64,000 nucleotides of DNA from Saprolegnia diclina VS20. Its lineage: Eukaryota; Oomycota; Saprolegniomycetes; Saprolegniales; Saprolegniaceae. Of this stretch, positions 22,015-30,967 are shown piece by piece. Within the stretch, counting starts at the first letter, position 1. The number at the start of each line of letters is the position of its first letter. The DNA lies in contig NW_008246097.1 of the NCBI RefSeq assembly GCF_000281045.1, positions 172,530 through 236,529 on the forward strand. Direction: 5' to 3'. The notes under the pieces were generated by a model that had not been told where the DNA came from, searched no databases, and saw only the letters and a list, made by a program, of their open reading frames with translations. A program made the translations under genes and the position numbers.

Positions 22015-23622
22015 ATGGCAAGTCGGACTGCGCTCGCCGTGTGCGTCATGGACGGCGAGACCGTGCTGCAGCGCTCGATCACGCAGATCCTGCCGAGCAT
22101 GACCTTCCACGAGATCCTCGCGGCCTTCGCCGGCGGGCGCTTCGCCGCCTGCGTCGCCGACACCCAGGTCAAAGTCGGCGACGCTACCTCCAAGTACGCC
22201 AACATGCACACGGAGATGGACGAGGCCGACATGCACATGACGTTCGAGGCCACGCTCGACATTGTCGGCGAGATCAAGAAGATCGTGTACCTCCTTGGCG
22301 TCGCGCCAACGCCGCCCGTGACCGCGGCGCCGGCGAACGAAGCGGTGTCGTTGCCGCCGCCTCCGCCCGCCATCCCGTACGTGCAGCGCGTCCGTAGCCG
22401 CAAGCCCAGCGAGTCGGGACAGACGTCCGTGGCCAAGCAGCGTGTCTTGACCGAGGTCGCAACCATCATTTACGAAAACCTGCCCGCCGACACCAAGTAC
22501 GTCCACCTTCCGTCCAAGTACACGGTGCCGAGCGAGCCGCCGTTCCCCGCCCATCTGCACGGCGCGACCCTCGACATTGCGCTCTTTCGCGAATGGTACC
22601 GCAAGCGCCGCCTCGAGCCCGACGTCGTCGAGGTCCTTGACGCGCTCCACTTTGTCTGGGACCTGAACCAGTTCAAGTGGGATCTCCATCTGCGCTGCTT
22701 GCAGACGTTCCGGGCGCTCAAAGGCCACCTCCGCGTGCCCGATCGGTTCGTCGTGCCGGCCGACGACCCAGCGTGGCCGAAGGACCTCGTCGGAATCCAT
22801 CTCGGGCACGTCGTGCACAACATTCGCGGCTACGGCATGGAGAGCAAGCAGGCGCGGTCGAAGGAGCTCGAGGCGCTCGGGTTCATCTGGGACAGCCACG
22901 AGGCCACGTTCCAGTCGCACCTTGTCGCGCTCAAGCGCTTCAAGGAGCTCCACGGACACATCAAGGTGCCCCAGTTCTTTGTCGTGCCGGCCGACGACGA
23001 GACGTGGCCAGCCGAGTTTTGGGGGCTCAAGCTCGGCCGCGTCGTCATCAACTTGCGCCAGCGGCTGCCATTATTGCCCGCGTCGCGCAAGCAAGCGATG
23101 GACGAACTCGGTATGGTGTGGTGCGCGAGCAAGAAGTTTAGCTGGGAACACCGGCTCCTCGGTCTCGAGACGTACCACCGGTACTACAACCACCTCAAGG
23201 TCCCCAAGTCGTTCCAAGTGCCCGAGAACGACCCGGCGTGGCCCAAGGAGGTGTGGAACATGCAGCTCGGCTGGGTCGTCAAGGACTTGCGCAACAAGGA
23301 GCACACGATGCCGCTCGTTCGCAAGCGCAAGCTCGAGTCGATGGGGTTTGTCTGGACCGTCCATAACACCACCAAGGCGACGCCGCCGCCGACCGAGACG
23401 CCGCCATCGCTCGTTCAGGCGCTGCCCACCGGCCTCCTCACGGACAACATGATGCTCATGATGCCAACACCGACGCAGCCGATGATGCACCATCACATGC
23501 CGTTCGACCATGCGGCAGCGGCCATGCACCACCACCATCACCAGCAACAACAGCAGCAGCAGCAGCAACAGCAGCAGCTGCACCACCAGTTTCAGGTGCA
23601 CAGCCGAGGCTACAACATGTAA
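22015..23622 (+). CDS. helicase-associated (HA) domain repeat protein without helicase
   Basis: Intronless 535-aa protein. After an N-terminal region of about 150 residues it carries four degenerate repeats of about 80 residues (roughly residues 155-450). Each contains FxxF-x-HL motifs such as KWDLHLRCLQTFRALKGHLR followed by VP, then W-P-x(5)-LG-x-V(V/I)-x-N(I/L)R and LGF(I/V)W. This is the pattern of the helicase-associated domain (HA, Pfam PF03457), which in bacteria follows helicase cores and in stramenopiles often occurs alone. No helicase motif is present. The C-terminus is low-complexity: Met-rich, then His and Gln runs encoded by CAC/CAG repeats at about 23525-23585. A nucleic-acid-binding role is inferred. 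Confidence 0.8.
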   Translation: MASRTALAVCVMDGETVLQRSITQILPSMTFHEILAAFAGGRFAACVADTQVKVGDATSKYANMHTEMDEADMHMTFEATLDIVGEIKKIVYLLGVAPTPPVTAAPANEAVSLPPPPPAIPYVQRVRSRKPSESGQTSVAKQRVLTEVATIIYENLPADTKYVHLPSKYTVPSEPPFPAHLHGATLDIALFREWYRKRRLEPDVVEVLDALHFVWDLNQFKWDLHLRCLQTFRALKGHLRVPDRFVVPADDPAWPKDLVGIHLGHVVHNIRGYGMESKQARSKELEALGFIWDSHEATFQSHLVALKRFKELHGHIKVPQFFVVPADDETWPAEFWGLKLGRVVINLRQRLPLLPASRKQAMDELGMVWCASKKFSWEHRLLGLETYHRYYNHLKVPKSFQVPENDPAWPKEVWNMQLGWVVKDLRNKEHTMPLVRKRKLESMGFVWTVHNTTKATPPPTETPPSLVQALPTGLLTDNMMLMMPTPTQPMMHHHMPFDHAAAAMHHHHHQQQQQQQQQQQQLHHQFQVHSRGYNM

Positions 23623-23661
23623 TGACAAGCAAAAATGGTTAATTTATGCGGCAAAATTACG

Positions 23662-25241
23662 TCAAAACTCGGTGGTCGCCGCGCCGACTTGGACCTCGTC
23701 GTCGTCCTCGAGGTAGAACGTCCCAAGCGCCTGTTGGAAGATGCGAATCGCGCCGTCCGTGTCGCCCCGCGCGTGCAAGATCTTGCCGAGCAGGGTCAGC
23801 ACCGGTCCGTTCTGCCCGGACGGGTTCATCTTGAGCACCTGTGGGGCCCGATCAGCGGTCTCGATTTCGTATGAATATGTACCCGTCGCGCAGCTGCCTC
23901 GGCTTCCTTGTCCGAGTTGACACTGTGCAGCGATCGGGCGAGCGCCAGCCACACTTTCGGGTCGTGCTCGTGGACAGCAAGGCTTTTGCGGAGCTCGACA
24001 ATCGCACTCGAGTGCTCTTCCTTCTCGGCGAGCGCGCTGCCTACGACAAGCAGAATGTCCTTCCACCGCCAGCAGACAGTGTGAGTACCGAGCAGAAAAT
24101 GCGTCTGCGCGAGATCCACATGAGTCGAGGACTTGTCCTACACGGTGCCATGAGACGACGATGGGTCTCGCAAGACGGCGTACGCTGATCGAGGACCCAG
24201 TGGTCGAGAGCGTCGACGACCGCAACCGCTCGATGCTGCTGTCCACGTGCCGGCGCGAGTGCTGCAGGTACCGCGTCTCGACGTTGGCATGTTCGATGCT
24301 CTCGATGAGTTCGTGCTTTCGGACTTCAAGGTCTTCGGCCGACCCTTCCTCGAGGCTGTTGAGGCGCGGCGCGGTTCGAATCCTGGTGCAATGTATCAAG
24401 ATAGTATCAAGTCAACTTGATACAAATACCGCGGAATCGCCTTGGAGGGCAAAAGCGGCATGGCAAAGTCCATGGTGGAGTCGGCTTCGAGGAGCACGGG
24501 CGTTGTGCTGCGGCGCGGCGGCGGCTTGAGCATCGACATGGTCGTGTGGGACCGCGCGCGCGATGGCGTCGGCGGCTCTTGGCTCTGGCGGTGCGACGCC
24601 GCGTCAAAGCAGGTCGTGCACACGCGCTGGGGCACGGTAATGCCGAGGTACGGCAGCGGAATGCGCTTGTTCGAGTGCGCGCTGCACACTGAGACGCCGC
24701 ACGCGCGGCAGTGGTGTCTCGCCCGGAACGTGCTAAAGCGAATGTGGCAGACGTGGCACGCCTTCTCCTGCTTCCAGCGCGGCGGCAGCGTGGTCTCGGA
24801 CACGAGCGCCGAGGCTTGCCGCCTTGGTTCAAGGCCCGATGCGATGCGGTACGCGTTCTCGTGCTCTAACAGCCAAATGTACGCCGGCGACTGGACCTTC
24901 TCCGCGAGATCGACCGGCGTCTCGTCGGTCGGCGTGTTGACGATGAGCGCGTCGGGGTAGGCTGTGATGAGCCGGAGGAGGATCGCGTCTTCGACCTTGG
25001 CTTTAACCGCAATGTGCAGCGGCAAAAGGCCGCCCTTGTTGATGCGCATCGCAGCCGCTTCGTACGCGTCGAGGAGCGCGTCAATGGCGGCGACCGAGAC
25101 CGAGCCATCTGTGCACGCCCAGTGCAGCGCGAGCATGCCAAAGTCGTCGCACTCGCGCGCCACGTGCTTCTGCTCGGCGAGGAGGTCGACCAGCGCCGAC
25201 CACTGCGACCGCTCGGCCAGCTCGATCGCGGCGCGGGGCAT
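23662..25241 (-). CDS. ankyrin-FYVE-TPR protein
   Basis: Four exons (25241-24430, 24382-24184, 24137-23883, 23838-23662) join in frame to 480 aa. Residues about 1-130 are ankyrin-like repeats (GMLALHWACTDGS, GGLLPLHIAVKAK). A FYVE-type zinc finger covers about 150-215: WKQEKACHVCHIRF, RARHHCRACGVSVCS, QRVCTTCFDAA; the RHHCRACG matches the R(R/K)HHCR phosphoinositide-binding core. The second exon adds a charged coiled coil (VRKHELIESIEHANVETRYL). The last two exons carry TPR-like helices (HDPKVWLALARSLHSVNSDK, GDTDGAIRIFQQAL). Binding to PI3P on endosomes is expected from the FYVE domain. The alternative is two adjacent genes, but the intron with phase-2 ends joins them cleanly and no separate start was found for the second half. 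Confidence 0.75.
24404..24423. repeat. palindrome inside the first intron of the ankyrin-FYVE gene
   Basis: GTATCAAG and CTTGATAC arms (8 bp, perfect) around a 4-nt loop. The arms occupy half of the 47-nt intron, so the intron could fold on itself. Confidence 0.6.
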
Positions 25242-25726
25242 GGCCGTCAATCTTCTGTGTCAATGTATTGTGAATCAAGGCAGTTCGCTTCTCGATAGAA
25301 ACCGAGTCCGGCGTTTCTGATTGGTCGTTTTGTTTTCCAGGAACCAATCAGAGGCGCGGACCGTAAGGCCAGTGTTGATGCCGCGCGTCGGATTGGTCCA
25401 AAAGCGTCGAGCGGGGCGATTGGTGAGATGGTGCGTAGTCAGTCTCGCCAAGCCCACGTCCACGAGGCGCCGACGACGATCGACAAGGCGTGCGTGCGTG
25501 CGTGCTTTGCCCCTGCTGCTCGGTGGCACGCCTGGCCTGGCGTGCCTCGTCCCAATAGAGATATATGAGACCAAATCGTAACTTAGTTGGTACAACTAAG
25601 CTCTTATTGTTATAATATCAAGAGCTCTATCAAGTACGGAGTATCGAGTTTGATTGGAGATCAAATATTATCCACGCGATCGACTCGAGTGTCAAGTGTA
25701 CACTAATAGCAGCTAAAGTACGGTTC
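25242..25726. other. promoter region of the ankyrin-FYVE gene and 3' flank of the phosphodiesterase gene
   Basis: 485 nt between two minus-strand genes. It holds the CCAAT cluster at 25320-25423 and an AT-rich stretch near 25600-25680. No coding frame. Confidence 0.6.
25320..25423 (-). promoter_or_regulatory. cluster of four CCAAT boxes
   Basis: ATTGG at 25320, 25392 and 25419 and CCAAT at 25344 (plus-strand reading), 80-180 nt upstream of the ankyrin-FYVE ATG at 25241. On the gene strand three of the four read CCAAT. Likely NF-Y binding sites. Confidence 0.55.
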
Positions 25727-28224
25727 TTACGGCGACGACGACGGTATCGATTGCAGCGGCTCTAACGCTGCTGCCTTTTCCCGCCCGAGGCTCATGACTT
25801 TGGACGATTGCGTCGAGAGGACTGGCGGCGGCTCGCTCTCGTCAATGATGCCCATGCTCGGATCCGTCATCGACATGATGCGACTGTCGTGGCCGCCAAG
25901 CTCCTAGTCGACCAACTATCAGTTGTGCTAGTCGTTGGTGCATATAGAAAGCTATTGCCTTGGCAATGTCGGGCAGCATCGCGTGCTTGAAGTCGTCGTC
26001 GCGAGTGCTCCACCACTCGCGGTTCTCGAGCAGCGTGCGGTAGCCCTCGTCCTTGACCTGCTCGCTAATGTTGCTCCAAACGTGGAAGAGCGGCGTCACG
26101 ACAAAGTCGGCAAACCCGACTTGCATCTTCTTGAGCGAAATCGTGACGCGGTCCATGAACGGCGACACGACAAGCCCGAGCGCCTTCTCCTTGTCGCCTT
26201 GGAGGAAGAACTCCTCGACGACACGGTCCGTCCAGCGCACCATCGTGATGCGCATCTTTGCGGGGTTGGAGACGTCGGACGTGTGCAGAATCATCTTCAT
26301 CAGCAGCTTCTTGTCCCTACCACAGAGCGAGTCGCAACGCATGACAAAAACAAGTCGCGTACCCGGCCGACTTGATGTCGACGGCGTCGTCCGGCGTGGC
26401 CGGCATGATCGTCGCCTTGAAGAGCGCGACGTCTTCAAAGTGCTTGGCCATGTCCGTGCCCAGCACCATCTGAATCACCATGTCCCGCGCGTACCTAATG
26501 CACCCATGACAACCTTGTGTGTTGCGACAAGTAAGAGACTTGAAGTCGTCGGGCGCGAGGTTCTGGAACATATTGCAGCTTGTCGCCTTCATCGTCAAGA
26601 ACGTCTGCGCCACGTGGTAGTTTTCGAGCACGGCTGTGTCGTTGTAGCGAATCGCGAGCTCGGACCCTACCCCTCCCCTGTCACCCCAACAAACCGTGAC
26701 GTATTGGCGTACCGGTCGCAATGTGGAAGCCGTTGTTGAAGCCGTCGTGCTTGTAGTCGTGGATGCTGGCAGCGAGCAATAGCAACGTCTTGTCGAGCGG
26801 CCGTAGAAAGCCCGCGATCGACGCGCGGCAGCTAAAGTAGTAGGACGTCTGCATCACGTCGGCGGCGTGGATCGCGTTGTGGTAAGGGTTGGTAAGAATA
26901 TAGCCCTTCTGAATCTCTAACAGGAACGCAGCGAGGACGCGGCCTTCGATCTTGAGCGTGTCTTGCGCCATGTCGTGGAGAAGGTAGTACCCCATATGCG
27001 AGAGCGCATTGCCGCGCGTCACATCTAATCATGGGCATCGTTGAGCGTTCAATCATGTCACGAGAAGCGTACGGTGGACGTGGAAGACGTCAAAGTCCCA
27101 CTCGCTCACAGACGTCATGAGCGTATTGAACTCGGCGCGGCTGTGCTCGGTGAGCGGGAAGAGGTCGTGGGTGCTGGACGACTGCATGCGCAAGAGCGGC
27201 GGCACCTGCCGACCGCCTTTCCCATCGTCGTCGACGGTGCCATTGTTGCCGCGCGGCGTCGACGGATTCTGCGCATTGTCCCCGAGGACGTTGTCGTTCT
27301 TCTTGAGCAGCACGTTGCGGAGGTAGTTTTGCGTATCGGCGTCGATGTTTTGGCCCTGGATCAAGTGCTCGCTGGCGTCGTAGAGCTTGTTGCTTTTGAT
27401 CACGTAGATCGCATAGTCGAGCTCGTCGTGCGTTGTCGGCTTGATCGCCGGGTGGAACCGCAGCTCGTTGAGACACGCAAGGACCATTTCGAGCGGCGAC
27501 TGGAGGCCGTGATTGCCGCGGTGTGCAAACTGAATCGCTTTCGAGCGCTGCTTGATGCGCTCAAACACCACGAGGAGCCGAAAGATGCGAAGAATGATGC
27601 GCAGCCGGAGCAGCGAGACCACGAGCTTGGACTGGTTGTGCGAGCTGGTCGTGACGCTGATGATGCCCAGCACGAACGACCCGATGACGACGATCGCGTC
27701 AAATAGGTTCCAAAACCCCTTGAGTATGTTGGTGCCAAAGCCAACGAGGCGGAGGCCCAATTCGAGCATGAGGAGCGACCCGACGACCAAGTCGACGTAG
27801 TTGAAGATCGGCTGGTACTGGTCGTCCGGGTTCTCGGCGTCGTGCTCTGCAAACGTATCGGAGAAGGCGATTTGCACCAGCTACATGCCATGAAATCGCG
27901 TCGACGTACGAGGTTGACGTACCACAAAGATGCCGTACGTGATGACGAGCGTGATGAAGAAGAACTCGACCTTGATGTTCATCATGAAGCTGCCGACGCG
28001 CGCGCGCCGCCTAGACCACACCATGACCATCAACATCCAAGACGACAAGTGCCCAAGAAGTACTTGTCCATCCATTTGGCGCGCGGTGGCTGCTTGACGC
28101 GGACACCGCCGCGCCGGGCGCCTGTGGCCTCAAGGGCCTTTTGCAGCGGGAGCGAGTCGGACGGCACGACCGACCGCGCGCCGGGCTTGGCCATCATGCG
28201 TGGCGACTTGACGCTCACGCTCAT
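25727..28224 (-). CDS. voltage-sensor domain fused to cyclic-nucleotide phosphodiesterase
   Basis: Eight exons (28224-28064, 28010-27923, 27880-27073, 27024-26713, 26666-26540, 26494-26363, 26316-25959, 25903-25727) join in frame to 720 aa. Four membrane helices come first: S1 about 67-89; S2 about 109-131; S3 about 140-158 with an Asp; S4 about 169-189, whose RLRIILRIFR puts arginines at about 175, 177, 181 and 184. No pore helices follow, so this is a lone voltage sensor. After a 150-residue linker comes a complete class I phosphodiesterase domain: NPYHNAIHAADV, IHDYKHDGFNN, ELAIRYNDTAVLENYH, HTSDVSNPAK, VVEEFFLQGDKE and QVGFADFVVTPLF. All metal-binding His and Asp are kept. Predicted plasma-membrane enzyme hydrolysing cAMP or cGMP under voltage control. 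The last intron is GC-AG. Confidence 0.88.
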
Positions 28225-28320
28225 CGCGGTGGCGCCAACGTCCAAGCGCAAATAGAAAGCTCCCTGTCTAAACAGGCGGCGAAACTCCTCCTATTCTTAG
28301 CACTGACACAACTTCGTCAA

Positions 28321-30257
28321 CTAACTAGTAGCCGAGTAAAAGGCACTCGGGAGCAAGCCGCGCGCAGCGGCTTCGTCGAGCTGCTCGATGCACGGGCGAC
28401 ACGTAATGTAGGTCGCGTTGGGCAGATCCGCTGGCGCCGGTCCGAGAACCACCGCCGTCCGGGGCACGTGCTTCTACGCGTCGCCGAATGACACAACGTA
28501 TCGCCAAATGCTGGGTGGCACCTCGCAGTAGGCCGCGACGCAGAAGCGGCAGCAGTGCGTCGTTGGCGCCGAGCACTTGAAGCAAAAGTGGCGGGGGCAG
28601 CGCCAGAGACCTTTGTCTGGTATCGCACTCCCGAGACAATCTAGCGATCGATGACGCAAGGCAGAGGAGGAGGTCGGATGAATACCGGGGTGGTAGACTT
28701 TGGGGCAGCGCACGGCGCCCTTGTGTTTTCTATACAGAGATTAGGCGGCTCGCAGCCTACGAGACGTACGCGACGTGGTCACACTCAATGAGGACGCCGC
28801 CGTCCTTGCAGCAGAAGCACGAGTCTTCCGAGATGAGGGGCACCTTGGTGGCTTCGCGCTGTACGAGCATCGTCGCGTAGCTCACCGTGTACGTGAGCGC
28901 GTCCGTGGGGTCGACGAGGACGACGCCCATCGCCTTGGCCTTGGGCCTACATTGCTCTGTTGCCTCTAACATCGTGGAAAGAACGCACGTGATTGCAACT
29001 GAGGCAAAGGAGGGCAGGACGCAGGACGCGCACTGCCACTTGGTAGTCGCCTCGGACGACAACGTGCCCATGAGGTCTTGGCACGGGTCGCAGAACTCGC
29101 GCTTGCACGTGCTGCAGCGCAATGGCGTCTCGTCGAGGCCACCACAGAGCGTGCAGAACGGCGCCGACCCTTCTTGGCTTGCACGAAGCGTATCCAGACA
29201 CGACGCACAGAGCGAAAGCGGCTGCCCGTGCGTGTTCTACTCGGTCGAGAGACGTCGAACCGTCGGCATCACTCGGGTGGTCGCACCTGGAGGACAGACG
29301 GGTGTGGCACCACATCATCCTTGGAGGTGCACACGACGCAGGTAAGCAGCTGTCTACGGGAGCATGCGGGCTCAAGAGCTTGGTGTCATTGGGGACGCAC
29401 CGTGGTTGCTGGCAGGCCGCGCACGAACAGTCGTGGGCGCAGAGCCGGCAATGATACCGAACCGTGCCCGAGACGAACGCTGCCTCGTTTTGGCCAAAGT
29501 GCGTTTGCATGCAAGTCGCACAGAACGTATGGCGAGCGTCTCCGTTGGGGCAGTGGAACACAGCACGGTCTTGCCTACAGCGTCTTGGCGCATGAGATTT
29601 GCACGTTCGTTCGGCCCTGTGAGAGCGTACGCGAGATGACAGAGGTGGCAGACGCGCCGAGCATGGTTGGCGCTACAACACGTCGTAACGGGGATACAAA
29701 ACGCAGCTAAGGTACCTTCCGGGCTGGGTGATGCACTGGAGGTTGAAGGTGCGATTGTCGCTGGTCGCATCGTGGCGCGGCTGCTTCTTCCGTGCGCGCA
29801 CGGGCTCGTCGCGTACACGCTTGGTTGCATTCTTCTCCTTGCGATCTTCGGTCGCGATGATGGACGTCATGACGCTGGCGCACGTCGCGTAGTGTTTGGC
29901 GTCGAGGCTGTGCTGGAGAAGCGCGAGCTGTTCTTGGCGGCGAATGGACGCGACCGCGCGCTCCACCTCGGCGAACGCAAAGGCCGCGTCGAAGCGGAAG
30001 CAGTGCACGGCCGTCTCGTCCGCGTGCCAAAACATCGCACCGGCTTCAAGCGTCACGTCGGCGAGGCGCGCGATGCTGTAGAGCTGCTTCGTCGCCGGGT
30101 CCTGGAAGAGCGCCTTGGCGTCGACGGTTCCCGATGCGTCGATCTCGGACGGCGCAATGCGCTCGATCACAAGGACGAGCTCGCAGGCCGCTGCGACGGC
30201 GCGGAAGCCTGGGGCCGCGTCGCGCCGACGCTCGAGGAGCGTTCCGCGGAAACCCAT
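28321..30257 (-). CDS. 4CXXC-ADD-PHD/C5HCH chromatin zinc protein
   Basis: Eight exons (30257-29716, 29672-29631, 29574-29401, 29353-29287, 29236 to 28775 or 28766, 28719-28686, 28640-28522, 28473-28321) give about 530 aa. After an unrecognised N-terminus of 180 residues come three zinc modules. First a CDCA7-type 4CXXC_R1 domain: VCHLCHLA, HTFCATCMQTHFG, YHCRLCAHDCSCAACQ. Then an ADD domain as in DNMT3/ATRX: LLTCVVCTSKDDVVPHPSV, LCASCLD, PFCTLCGGLDETPLRC, REFCDPCQDLMG, KWQCASC. Last a PHD followed by C5HCH as in NSD proteins: SCFCCKDGGVLIECDH, CPKVYHPDCLG, GLWRCPRHFCFKC, CCRFCVAAYCEKH. No SET, methyltransferase or SNF2 motor is present. Likely nuclear histone/DNA reader. The exon-5 donor is ambiguous (9 nt). 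Confidence 0.82.
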
Positions 30258-30967
30258 TTTGGTGGTCGACGCAATTAAAACGCGGTGAGCAGAATCTGTT
30301 TAAACGCGCTTTTATAGATGGGCAAAAGAGGTTTTACGGGTTCAAACCAGTGGTGCACGTAGACAAATTTGCGTCCCGTTTCTCAAGGAGGCTGCAACTC
30401 GTGCTGGCCAGCGGTCCAGCGCAGCACTATGTAGCGATGCAGCACGACAACAGCCCCGAGCTAATGCCAAGGATGCCACAACGATACCGGTACTTAGTTG
30501 GGGGTTGAAGGGTTAAGCTTTCTCCGTGCCACACGGTACGTACTGCTGGCCATCACGAGAGCTACCAGCCAGACGAATCGTGGACTTACGTTGGTGCTTT
30601 CGCTTTGTAGCTACTGTACCGGTATGCACGCTGGCTACACAAGCTTTCTGCTCGTGTTGTTAGGCGGCAACCGAGTGGACCTAAAACGTAATATGACGCC
30701 TTTCTTCAAATCACGTTAAAGCATATTTCCGGATCCGGATGCGACGGTGCGATCCTTCCGGCGTGGCTGACGTCCAGCATGAGGTCCAGCGCGGCGCCTT
30801 GAGGGCCTCGGGCGCATCCCAGATCGTAGCTCTCGCGCAGCTCGTAGCTGCTTCTTGTGCGTGGGCTTGGTGCATGGGATACGCATACTGGCGCTAAAGT
30901 TGGCAAATGTGACCAGGGCCCACTTGACCCATGCGTCGGTGGTATCTGGTTCTCAGAGTCGATTCGC
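30258..30967. other. intergenic upstream of receptor kinase 1
   Basis: 710 nt shared by the promoters of the chromatin protein (minus) and receptor kinase 1 (plus). The palindrome TCCGGATCCGGA sits at 30728-30739. No coding frame with support. Confidence 0.5.

Noticed and set aside
24373-24390. tRNA B box GGTTCGAATCC on the plus strand
   Set aside because: No A box upstream and no cloverleaf; the bases are an intron acceptor and exon start of the ankyrin-FYVE gene.
28474-28713. Separate small zinc-finger gene
   Set aside because: It is an exon of the 4CXXC-ADD-PHD gene; its apparent stop lies in an intron and the next exon supplies the final Cys-x2-His of the C5HCH.
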